Assembly: GCA_945613045.1 (NCBI GenBank)
Contig: CALZAG010000068.1
Location: forward strand, 1-8,395
Source: an uncultured Clostridia bacterium
GTDB taxonomy: Bacteria; Bacillota; Clostridia; Oscillospirales; Oscillospiraceae
Direction of reading: 5' to 3'
DNA length: 8,395 nucleotides
Shown one piece after another: positions 1 to 6,545 of this stretch. Each line of letters begins with the position of its first letter. Positions within the stretch are counted from its first letter, which is position 1. The translations under genes and the position numbers were made by a program. A model generated the notes under the pieces. The model saw only the letters and a list, made by a program, of their open reading frames with translations. It searched no databases and was not told the DNA's origin.

Positions 1-96
1 GCAGACGGAATGCTCTGCCAAAATACCGCAGTAGGCAATACAGAACTGAACCATCAGTTCCTTTTTCCTGTCGTGTGCCATGAGTGCGATATTCAT
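1..96 (-). CDS. mgsA: methylglyoxal synthase, N-terminal part (cut by window edge)
   Basis: Methylglyoxal synthase converts dihydroxyacetone phosphate to methylglyoxal and phosphate, a cytoplasmic bypass of lower glycolysis that relieves sugar-phosphate build-up. Only the first 32 codons are in the window. They begin MNIALMAHDRKKELMVQF, which matches the start of Firmicutes MgsA. His8, Asp9 and Lys12 sit in the conserved AHDxxK phosphate-site motif (His19 in E. coli MgsA). The catalytic aspartates lie beyond the edge. The ATG at 96-94 is preceded by GAGGGG at 109-104 with 7-base spacing, and AGGAG lies a little further upstream, so the start is well supported. The gene follows mrdA by 95 bases on the same strand and has its own promoter. 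mgsA at the end of a cell-shape cluster is a known clostridial arrangement. Identity is confident; intactness of the rest cannot be judged. Confidence 0.92.
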   Translation of the reverse strand, partial: MNIALMAHDRKKELMVQFCIAYCGILAEHSVC

Positions 97-132
97 ATCT
101 TTACCCCTCTTCTCCTGTTATTTCAATAATGT

Positions 133-161
133 ATTATATACAATTATACGCTGTCTTTCAA
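133..161 (-). promoter_or_regulatory. sigma-A type promoter of mgsA
   Basis: On the minus strand TTGAAA (161-156) is followed after exactly 17 bases by TATAAT (138-133), close to the vegetative consensus. Transcription would start near 126, giving an mRNA leader of about 30 bases that includes the mgsA ribosome binding site. A second TATAAT (148-143) lies 10 bases upstream of the first but has no matching -35 box. The surrounding gap, 97-191, is strongly AT-rich compared with the genes on either side. This suggests mgsA can be expressed separately from the cell-shape genes before it. Confidence 0.68.
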
Positions 162-191
162 CGTATTTTTAATTAAAAAATCGTTTTTCGC

Positions 192-2273
192 TTATTTCAG
201 CAGATCACCCTCGGTCTCGGTGATATCGGTGGCGGACTTGAGGCTGAAGTAGGCCTCGAGTATTTCCCGGGCAATGGGAGCGCAGTTTGCGCCCGCGCCG
301 CCCTTCTGGATAACGATGGCGATGGCGATCTCCGGATTGTCATAGGGTGCGTAGCAGATGAAGATACCGTCGTTTACAACGCTCTCGCCCTTCTGTGCGG
401 TACCGGTCTTGCAGGCAACGGTCGAGGCGGTGTATCCGGTGAGCGTGGAAACTGCGACAAGGCGCATACCCTCATGTACCGCGTCCCAGTTGTACTGAGC
501 GCTCTCGACCTTGCTTAGTATCTCATCCTCGCGTTCATACACATTCTCGCCGTAGTCATAGCTTCTGACGGACTTGAGGATCGACGCGCTGTGGCGCACG
601 CCGTTATTGGCGACCGCGGCGCAGTATTCGGCAAGCTGCAGAGGCGTGAACATACTGTCGGACTGGCCGATGGCGGCCTGCATACTGTCGCCTATCGTCC
701 AATCCTCGCCGACCAGCTCCATGTGGTTTTCGCGGTTGGCCATGTTGCCCTCGTTCTCGGGCAGCTCGATACCCGTCGCCTCGCCGAGGCCGAAATTCCT
801 TGCATATTTATCCAGCTTGTCGATGCCCAGGTCGTGACCGACGGAGTAGAAGAATATGTTGCAGGAATGCTGTATCGCCTGGGTCACGTTAAGATAGCCG
901 TGGGTCAGCTTGTTCTGAGTGTATATCCAGCAGTAAGGCGCGTAGCCGTACTCGGCATAACGGGTGAACTGGCCGGTACACTCTATCGTTGTAGCCGTAC
1001 TTATGATGCCCTCGGTCAAAGCCGCTATCGCCGTGCAGGGCTTGAAGGTCGATCCTGGGGCATACTGGCCGAACAGGGCGCGGTTGTAAAGCGGATCGTT
1101 GTCCGCGGTCGATATCTCCTCATACTTGTCCAGCAGCTCGCTGGGGTTATAGTTCGGCCAGCTTGCCAGCGCCAGCGGCTCGCCGGTATCGATCTTGACG
1201 ACGGCTACCGCGGCGCCGTCGATCTCGTCGTCCTTTTCCTTATAGGTTCCGGCTGCGATCTGCTGCTCCTTTTGAGCCTGAAGCTTCTCGCTAATGCTCG
1301 CGATGCCGTTTTCCAGCGCAAGCTCCGTGGCCTCCTGGAGGGCGATGTCGATCGTCAGATACACATTGTCGCCGGGTTCCGGTTCCTTGGTATATTCGGT
1401 GCTTATAACCGTACCGTCAGACGCCGAGGTCGTACGCACCGTACCGTCCGTACCGTGGAGGTATTTTTCAAAGGCGTACTCGGCGCCGGTCTTGCCGACC
1501 TTCGCGTCGCCGGAGTAGCCGAGAGCCTCGTACTTTGCGGCCTCCTCGTCGTTCATGAGGCTCGTGTAGCCGAGAATGTGCGCGGCGGCCTCGGTGCTGT
1601 ATTCGCGCACAAAGGACTCCTTGATGTTTACGCCTTCTATATTGTTCTCGCGGATGGTGGCGATGAGCTTCATATCCGCGTCCTCAACGAAAATATAGTC
1701 CGAGGTGTTTATCAGGTAGCGGACGTTCACCGCGTAGCGCACGCCGGCGATTATCCTTGCCTCCTCGGCGGTGTAGTTGCTGTCGATATCATAGCGTGTG
1801 CGCATGCTTGAGAGCAGCTCGACGGCGCTGGCATTCTCCGGAACTTTATTCTCCTTCATATAAGCGTCGAGCCTCGCCTGATCCTGAGTGCTGACGTCCT
1901 CGAACTCGAACGGCGGCTCTGTTGTTATGGGCAGGTCGTCGATATAATCGTCGCCGTACTCGCGGATGAGGTTGACAAGACGCAGTATCGTAGCGTTTGA
2001 ATCGACGCTGTTGTCGTTCGGGAACAGCTCGTCGGTGTTTATCGTGAGGTTATAGCAGGATTTGTTGGTCACGAGCACCCTGCCGTAGCGGTCGAGGATA
2101 TTTCCTCTGGCCGCGGTGACGGTGCTGGTGGTCACCATATTGTTGCGGCTTTCCTCGTAGTATTTCTCTCCCTCGATTATCTGAAGCTTATACAGAGCTA
2201 CCAGATACACTATGAGCAGGACCGCGAAAGCAGCCGCGAGTATTATTAATCTGTCTTTCTTGATAACATTCAT
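192..2273 (-). CDS. mrdA: penicillin-binding protein 2, elongation transpeptidase
   Basis: Class B penicillin-binding protein that cross-links peptidoglycan during side-wall elongation and normally works with a RodA glycosyltransferase and MreCD. The 693-residue protein has a short cytoplasmic start and one membrane anchor at about residues 9-28. A PBP-dimer domain follows, beginning with ARGNILDRYGRVL (55-67) and including GKTGAEYAFEKYL (260-272). The C-terminal transpeptidase carries all three active-site motifs: STFK with catalytic Ser408 and Lys411, SCN at 470-472 and KTGTAQ at 622-627. The usual IGQG motif reads IGQS at 535-538, a minor variation. Length is normal for clostridial PBP2. 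The ATG at 2273 follows TGAGGA (2285-2280) with 6-base spacing. It lies 24 bases after mreD in the apparent operon. A division PBP (FtsI type) is less likely because mreC and mreD are directly upstream and no PASTA domain is visible. Confidence 0.93.
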   Translation of the reverse strand: MNVIKKDRLIILAAAFAVLLIVYLVALYKLQIIEGEKYYEESRNNMVTTSTVTAARGNILDRYGRVLVTNKSCYNLTINTDELFPNDNSVDSNATILRLVNLIREYGDDYIDDLPITTEPPFEFEDVSTQDQARLDAYMKENKVPENASAVELLSSMRTRYDIDSNYTAEEARIIAGVRYAVNVRYLINTSDYIFVEDADMKLIATIRENNIEGVNIKESFVREYSTEAAAHILGYTSLMNDEEAAKYEALGYSGDAKVGKTGAEYAFEKYLHGTDGTVRTTSASDGTVISTEYTKEPEPGDNVYLTIDIALQEATELALENGIASISEKLQAQKEQQIAAGTYKEKDDEIDGAAVAVVKIDTGEPLALASWPNYNPSELLDKYEEISTADNDPLYNRALFGQYAPGSTFKPCTAIAALTEGIISTATTIECTGQFTRYAEYGYAPYCWIYTQNKLTHGYLNVTQAIQHSCNIFFYSVGHDLGIDKLDKYARNFGLGEATGIELPENEGNMANRENHMELVGEDWTIGDSMQAAIGQSDSMFTPLQLAEYCAAVANNGVRHSASILKSVRSYDYGENVYEREDEILSKVESAQYNWDAVHEGMRLVAVSTLTGYTASTVACKTGTAQKGESVVNDGIFICYAPYDNPEIAIAIVIQKGGAGANCAPIAREILEAYFSLKSATDITETEGDLLK

Positions 2274-2297
2274 GGGGTATCCTCATAAAACGGGAGC

Positions 2298-2819
2298 TTA
2301 CCTTCGCATTACGCTTTGGCTGTTTCTGAACGGCAGATAAAGCAGCATTACAGGCAGTATCGAAAGCAGCGTCTGCAGCAGCACTGTGACAAGGCCGGCA
2401 ACGATCTCAGTTCCTCCTGATATGAGTGCCGCGGCAAGCTGGACAAGCCCCGTCAGAAGTATCGCCGCGGTGCTGAATATCATAAAGGCGAAAAAGCTCT
2501 TGTTTATATAAAACTCGGAGGCAAGTCCCGCACCGAAGCCGATCATCGGGAACAGTACCGTGAACAAAACGGTGGTCTCCGGGAAGGACATATCGGTGAA
2601 CAGGCCGAGAAAAATGCCGAAGACCGCACCGCGCACGCCGCCGAGATATATGCCCGCCGCGACCGCCGCAGCAGGTATTATAAAGCCCTTTGCTCCGAAA
2701 ATGCTTATTTTGGAGAACAGAAGGCTCTGCAGCAGCATGGCAAGCATCATATACACCGCGTATTCAAGGATCACGCGGAGCTTTTTCCATTCCAGATGCT
2801 GAAAAATCCTGTTGAGCAA
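2298..2819 (-). CDS. mreD: rod shape-determining protein MreD
   Basis: Small polytopic membrane protein of the elongasome; it partners MreC in the cytoplasmic membrane and helps control PBP2-RodA wall synthesis. The 173-residue protein is mostly hydrophobic, with about five or six membrane segments (roughly 18-36, 44-60, 63-77, 84-104, 109-131 and 137-162). The MreD-type motif GIFLGLFTDMSF spans 68-79. Length is typical of the family. The start is TTG at 2819-2817: the codon before it is the TAA of mreC, so no upstream start is possible, and the next in-frame ATGs (residues 24-25) would remove much of the first membrane helix. A weak ribosome site, GGTGG (2829-2825), lies 5 bases before the TTG inside the end of mreC, which suggests translational coupling. 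mreC and mreD are in the same frame, separated by that single stop. Confidence 0.9.
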   Translation of the reverse strand: MLNRIFQHLEWKKLRVILEYAVYMMLAMLLQSLLFSKISIFGAKGFIIPAAAVAAGIYLGGVRGAVFGIFLGLFTDMSFPETTVLFTVLFPMIGFGAGLASEFYINKSFFAFMIFSTAAILLTGLVQLAAALISGGTEIVAGLVTVLLQTLLSILPVMLLYLPFRNSQSVMRR

Positions 2820-3668
2820 TTATTCCACCACTTCAAAATCTTTTACTACAAAAACCTGAACGAGCGCGTTGAGGTCGCAGCCGGGCTCGACCATGCCGTA
2901 CTCGATCTGTCCGCCGGCCTCGGTCTGCACGGACTTTATCTTACCTATCACAAGGCCCTGCGGGAACGCGCCGCCGGAGCCGGAGGTCATGACCGTGTCG
3001 CCGCTGAAGATCTGGGCTCCGTCGGCAAGATAGCTGAGCTTCACGCAGCCGTCCTGCATCATGGCAAAATCGCCCACCAGCAGTCCGGAGGCGCCGTTTT
3101 CGGCCACCAGCGCGCCGACGTTGGTGTTCAGGTCGATGACCGTGCACACGGTCGCCCATGTGGTGCCGACCTCGGTCACCTGTCCCACCATCACGCCGTA
3201 CTCGGTGATAACGCAGTCGCCGACGGCGATGTCGCTGCTCTTGCCCTTGCTTATCGTGAACGAGTGCGACCAGTTGGAGGTCGTCCACGCGACGACCTTT
3301 GCCGATTCAAGGGTCATATCGCTGTGCTTTTCCTTGAACTCCAGAAGCTGGCGGAAGCGCTCGTTCTCCTCGATGGCCGCAGCGCCGTTTCTCGCCTGCT
3401 CCTGAGCCTCGGTCAGCTCTGCGCGCAGGCGCTCGTTTTCCGCGACGAGCTGGTCATATTCATACAGGTAGCCGTATATGCCCTCGAGCCACTCGGAAAG
3501 GGAGCTGACCATTCTCTGGACGGGAGCCTTGACCGTGCCGCTCACGTTCTGTATAAGTCCGGCGTTGCCCTTGAGCAGGTACGCTCCTGCTCCGACGACG
3601 AGAGCTATGACAAGCACGATTACGCCCAGCTTTATTCCGTTTTTCTTCAGATACTGTTTAACATTCAA
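2820..3668 (-). CDS. mreC: rod shape-determining protein MreC
   Basis: Single-pass membrane protein of the elongasome whose extracytoplasmic domain binds and activates class B PBPs such as PBP2. From the chosen start it has 282 residues: a short basic cytoplasmic tail (NVKQYLKKNGIKLG), one membrane helix at about 14-32, a coiled coil at about 69-113 (with LVAENERLRAELTEAQEQA) and the two-lobed beta domain. That domain includes the family motif GDTVMTSGSGGAFPQGLVIG at 223-242. Start choice is uncertain. TTG at 3668 overlaps the maf stop by 4 bases and gives the usual short tail before the helix; GTG at 3713 would add 15 hydrophilic residues and overlap maf by 49 bases. Neither has a strong ribosome site (GGGG lies 10 bases before the TTG). 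It ends with a TAA immediately adjoining the mreD start. No mreB precedes it. Confidence 0.92.
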   Translation of the reverse strand: MNVKQYLKKNGIKLGVIVLVIALVVGAGAYLLKGNAGLIQNVSGTVKAPVQRMVSSLSEWLEGIYGYLYEYDQLVAENERLRAELTEAQEQARNGAAAIEENERFRQLLEFKEKHSDMTLESAKVVAWTTSNWSHSFTISKGKSSDIAVGDCVITEYGVMVGQVTEVGTTWATVCTVIDLNTNVGALVAENGASGLLVGDFAMMQDGCVKLSYLADGAQIFSGDTVMTSGSGGAFPQGLVIGKIKSVQTEAGGQIEYGMVEPGCDLNALVQVFVVKDFEVVE

Positions 3669-4231
3669 AGCAGCCGCACCCCGATCGTCTTCAGCATTTT
3701 TCCGAGTCTGCACAGCGGCAGACCCATCACGTTGAAATAATCGCCTTCTATCTTTTCCACCATAAGCGCCGCCCTTCCCTGGATGCCGTAGGCTCCCGCC
3801 TTATCCATAGGGTCGCCGCTTGCGACATACGCGTCTATCTCCTCCGCCGAAAGCTCGCGGAAGAAAACCTTTGTACATTCAGCCTCGCAGAGGGTATCCT
3901 CACCCAGCATGACCGTGACTCCCGTGTACACCTCGTGGGACCTGCCCGACAGAGCAGAGAGCATCGCGCGGGCGTCGGCTTCATCCTTCGGCTTTCCGAG
4001 GACTCTGCCGTCGAGATACACGATGGTATCGGCCGCGATTATGAGCTCTCCGCCGAACTGCCGGGCGACCTCCCCGGCCTTGGCCCGGGACAGGGCCTTC
4101 ACGATCTCCGCAGGTCCCGCGCCCTCCGGCGCCGTTTCCTCGCCTTTAGCGGGGCACACAGTGAAGCTCAGCCCCAGAGTATTCAGAAGCTCACGCCGTC
4201 TCGGTGAGCCCGATGCAAGTATTATTTCCAT
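3665..4231 (-). CDS. maf: Maf-type nucleoside triphosphate pyrophosphatase
   Basis: Cytoplasmic house-cleaning enzyme that hydrolyses non-canonical and pyrimidine nucleoside triphosphates (YhdE-type members: dTTP, UTP and modified forms) to monophosphate and pyrophosphate. Maf is also linked to septum-formation phenotypes. The 188-residue protein shows the full motif set: ASGSPRRRELL at 6-16, AADTIV at 66-71 with Asp68, GKPKD at 80-84, GRSHEVYTGV at 96-105, DKAGAYGIQG at 143-152 and EGDYFNVMGLPL at 162-173. Length is standard. I start at the ATG at 4231-4229, giving the typical beginning MEIILASGSPRRR; it lies 1 base after the U32 stop, with AGAGG 11 bases upstream. An in-frame TTG at 4240 would add three residues, but only 2 bases separate it from that AGAGG. 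maf next to mreBCD is common in Bacillota. Membership of the YhdE rather than YceF subgroup is inferred from GIQG. Confidence 0.94.
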   Translation of the reverse strand: MEIILASGSPRRRELLNTLGLSFTVCPAKGEETAPEGAGPAEIVKALSRAKAGEVARQFGGELIIAADTIVYLDGRVLGKPKDEADARAMLSALSGRSHEVYTGVTVMLGEDTLCEAECTKVFFRELSAEEIDAYVASGDPMDKAGAYGIQGRAALMVEKIEGDYFNVMGLPLCRLGKMLKTIGVRLL

Positions 4232-4232
4232 A

Positions 4233-6320
4233 TCAGTCAACGCCTCTGTAGTACAGGCCGCGGGTCAGATCATTAGGCTGATAATCGCCCTCGCCCTTAT
4301 ATCTTTTGGCCACCTGGACGCACTCTCTTGCGCCCTCCGTGGTGAACATCAGCCTTATTCCCCAGAGCCCCGCTCCGTAAAGATCGTCCGTCTTGTCGGC
4401 CATGAACAGCTTGCGCGAGTTGAAGATCACGTTGCGGTGGTCAAACTCCCGCACCACCGGAAAGACAGAGCCCATGCGGTCGGATAGCTGCGCCGGCTTC
4501 TGGCAGTTGCACGCTCCCGCGCTGCGGCTTATGACGCACTGGTCGGAGACCATGAGCGGCAGCCGCCCGTAAACTATCAGCTCTGTATCCACGGTCTTAG
4601 CCATGTCCCTGATCTGAGCCATGCGCATCTCAAATGAGGCCGTAGCGGACAGGAAGCTCATCCTGCCGACCATTTCAAGCGAGTAGGAGTTGAACACGTT
4701 CATGCCAAAATCGGCTCTTATCTTCATCCCCGCCTTACGGGCGAGCCTGATGTGTCCGACATTGCCCAGCAGAGCCTCGTTCACGCCGCGCTCATTGAGC
4801 CGCCGGAGCATTTTGAAGATCGCTTCCGTCTGGTCGTCGGTTATGACCCTGGGCAGCACCGCGACGGCTTTGGCTCCGCGCTCTGTAAAGAGCTTTACCT
4901 TATCGAAGCTTTCGTCCATCAGCTGCACGGGAACGTAGATGTAGTCCGGACGCAGCTCGGCGAGCTCCCCGGAAAGCTGCTCTGCGGAAAGCACCTGATA
5001 AATGGTGACGGGATCTGACACGGGAGCCCTGCCCTTTGGAAGCTCCGGCATCGGCAGGCTTGCCCGCTGAGGCGGCATGGCGCGCTTTTCGTTCATTGCG
5101 GTGACGAGCTTGCGCCGCAGCTCGTTTATTGTGGAAACAGGCAGGTACAGACCGTCTTGCACCCTGCATTGTGCGTCGACGCAGTAGTAAGGCGTACCGC
5201 CGGTTTTACGGAGCTGGTTGCCGAGCGCCTCGGCGCTTGTTGGCTGGCGTATCGCCTTCTGCGGCTCGGCGCCGAAAGCGACGACCTTGTTTCCCCTGTC
5301 GTCTATGGCGGCGGCCTTGACCGCTTCGCCGTTATTGACGACGGCGTAGAAACGGATGGGGACGCGGCGCAGCTCGCTGTCAATATATCCCTTTCGGGCG
5401 TCGGCAAACATACGCTCGGCGTTCCTGTCCGGCTCGCCGCGCACGCCGTGCATATCCTTTTTATCGCCGTCAAAATAGCCCTGTGTGAAGCCTCCGCGCG
5501 AGAAAGCGTCCTCAAGGGTCTCTATCTCGTCGGGGGTCGGGGCTCTGTGCTCCTTTATGACCTTTGAATAGACGCCCGTGACGATGCCGGTGTATTCGGG
5601 GCGCTTCATGCGTCCCTCGATCTTGACGCAGGCCACGCCTGCGTCCTCGATCTCGCGGAGCCTGTCCACAAGGCAGTTGTCCTTTAGCGACAGCGGATGG
5701 CTGTCCTCAAGGCGGCCGCCCATGGTGTATTCCATGCGGCAGGGCTGGGCGCACATTCCGCGGTTGCCGCTGCGCCGGCCGATGAGCGAGGACATATAGC
5801 ACTGCCCCGAATGGCAGAAGCACAGCGCGCCGTGGACAAATATCTCCGTTTCTATCGGCGAACGCTTTGTGATGAATTTTATCTGCTCAAGCGACAGCTC
5901 CCGGGCGAGCACAGCGCGGGTAAGGCCCATTTCGGCCGCCGCCTCGACTCCGGCGAGGTTGTGGATGCTCATCTGCGTGCTGGCGTGGAGCGGTATGTCT
6001 GGCAGGGCCCGCCTCAGGACGGACAGCAGCCCCAGATCCTGCACCAGTATCGCCGAAGCACCCAGCTCCGACACCCTGCGGGCCAGTCTGACCGCTTCCT
6101 CCATCTCCCTGTCGCCCACCAGCGTGTTCATGGTGACATAGACCTTGCAGTCTCTGATGCGGCAGTAGCGCACTGCCCTTTCAAACTCCTCGTCGCTGAA
6201 GTTTTTCGCGCCCCGGCGGGCATTGAAGTTTCCAAGTCCCATATATACGGCGTCCGCGCCGTTCTGAACCGCGGCTATGACCGCCTCCGGAGAGCCGGCC
6301 GGCGAAAGCAATTCGAGCAT
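4233..6320 (-). CDS. U32 family protein with DUF3656 region, RlhA-like RNA hydroxylase
   Basis: Annotated as U32 peptidase or collagenase by family name, but characterised relatives (RlhA, TrhP) hydroxylate RNA: RlhA makes 5-hydroxycytidine at 23S rRNA C2501, and TrhP acts in tRNA ho5U34 synthesis, both depending on prephenate. From the chosen start it has 695 residues. The N-terminal half has LLSPAGSPEAVIAAVQNGAD at 4-23 and the U32 signature region FVHGALCFCHSGQCYMSS at 161-178. Cys167, Cys174, Cys190 and Cys231 match the spacing of the four cluster-binding cysteines of UbiU. A DUF3656-like region follows (about 365-490), then a second barrel-like part with YGRLPLMVSDQC at 584-595. Size and layout favour RlhA over the shorter TrhP. 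ATG at 6320 is preferred over ATG at 6326 because AGAGG (6332-6328) lies 7 bases before the first and 1 base before the second. It heads the operon and ends 1 base before maf. The substrate is not proven. Confidence 0.9.
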   Translation of the reverse strand: MLELLSPAGSPEAVIAAVQNGADAVYMGLGNFNARRGAKNFSDEEFERAVRYCRIRDCKVYVTMNTLVGDREMEEAVRLARRVSELGASAILVQDLGLLSVLRRALPDIPLHASTQMSIHNLAGVEAAAEMGLTRAVLARELSLEQIKFITKRSPIETEIFVHGALCFCHSGQCYMSSLIGRRSGNRGMCAQPCRMEYTMGGRLEDSHPLSLKDNCLVDRLREIEDAGVACVKIEGRMKRPEYTGIVTGVYSKVIKEHRAPTPDEIETLEDAFSRGGFTQGYFDGDKKDMHGVRGEPDRNAERMFADARKGYIDSELRRVPIRFYAVVNNGEAVKAAAIDDRGNKVVAFGAEPQKAIRQPTSAEALGNQLRKTGGTPYYCVDAQCRVQDGLYLPVSTINELRRKLVTAMNEKRAMPPQRASLPMPELPKGRAPVSDPVTIYQVLSAEQLSGELAELRPDYIYVPVQLMDESFDKVKLFTERGAKAVAVLPRVITDDQTEAIFKMLRRLNERGVNEALLGNVGHIRLARKAGMKIRADFGMNVFNSYSLEMVGRMSFLSATASFEMRMAQIRDMAKTVDTELIVYGRLPLMVSDQCVISRSAGACNCQKPAQLSDRMGSVFPVVREFDHRNVIFNSRKLFMADKTDDLYGAGLWGIRLMFTTEGARECVQVAKRYKGEGDYQPNDLTRGLYYRGVD

Positions 6321-6352
6321 ATCCATACCTCTGGCATTTTATATAATAAGTA

Positions 6353-6382
6353 ATTATACCACAAACAAGGCTATTGCTACAA
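6353..6382 (-). promoter_or_regulatory. promoter of the U32-maf-mreCD-mrdA operon
   Basis: On the minus strand TTGTAG (6382-6377) and TATAAT (6358-6353) are 18 bases apart, and TGG directly before the -10 box gives an extended -10 (TGnTATAAT). Transcription would start near 6346, leaving a leader of about 26 bases before the ATG at 6320. A better-looking TTGACT (6387-6382) is 23 bases from the -10 box, too far for a normal spacer. The -35 box overlaps the -35 box of the divergent dnaD promoter. Confidence 0.62.
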
Positions 6383-6402
6383 GTCAAAATTGATGATATA
6401 AT
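6374..6402 (+). promoter_or_regulatory. promoter of the dnaD-dnaC operon
   Basis: TTGCTA (6374-6379) and TATAAT (6397-6402) are separated by 17 bases, and TGA just before the -10 box makes it an extended -10 promoter. Transcription would start near 6409, leaving an untranslated leader of about 137 bases before dnaD, unusually long beside the short leader on the other side. A second TATAAT at 6470-6475, closer to dnaD, has no recognisable -35 box at normal spacing. Confidence 0.6.
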
Positions 6403-6430
6403 CTCTGATGTACGGTGATCTCGCCGTTAT

Positions 6431-6465
6431 GCGCAAAATCGGGCCGAAAAACGGCTCCCTTGCGC
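6431..6465 (+). promoter_or_regulatory. hairpin in the dnaD leader
   Basis: GCGCAA (6431-6436) pairs perfectly with TTGCGC (6460-6465). Inside, GGGCCG (6441-6446) pairs with CGGCTC (6452-6457), including one G-U, around an AAAAA loop; a small internal loop (AATC opposite CC) separates the two stems. GCCGTT (6423-6428) can instead pair with AACGGC (6450-6455), which excludes the upper stem. No T-run follows on the plus strand, so it is not an ordinary terminator. The pairing is visible in the sequence; a regulatory role is inference. Confidence 0.4.
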
Positions 6466-6545
6466 TGATTATAATATTCCATGCGCCTTAAAACTGTGTA
6501 AACAATGCGTAAATTAACTCAAAAGATATCCTGCGGAGAGCCGAT

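Noticed and set aside
162..183. AT-rich inverted repeat after mrdA as a possible terminator
   Set aside because: The stem is almost all A-T with a bulge and, read on the minus strand, is followed by TTGAAAG rather than a T-run. It adjoins the mgsA -35 box and is too weak to call.
591..1811. Long plus-strand open frame (over 400 codons) opposite mrdA
   Set aside because: It lies wholly inside the PBP2 gene on the other strand, has low-complexity Arg/Val/Leu-rich composition and no recognisable motif. GC-rich antisense frames of this kind are expected by chance.
2796..3740. Plus-strand open frame of 314 codons opposite mreC
   Set aside because: It is antisense to a well-supported mreC with all family motifs; its His/Ala/Leu-rich translation resembles no family and it has no convincing ribosome site.
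5697..6353. Plus-strand open frame opposite the start of the U32 gene, running into the control region
   Set aside because: It mirrors the conserved U32 N-terminal half, and its 3' end crosses the minus-strand promoter. No independent coding evidence.
6470..6475. Second TATAAT as a separate dnaD promoter
   Set aside because: At spacings of 16-19 bases upstream there is only A-rich hairpin loop sequence, with no TTGACA-like box, and the TG is one base out of register for an extended -10.
6495..6504. Possible DnaA box (TGTGTAAAC) upstream of dnaD
   Set aside because: It differs from the TGTGGATAA consensus at several positions and there is no cluster of similar sites, so there is no support for an origin or DnaA control.
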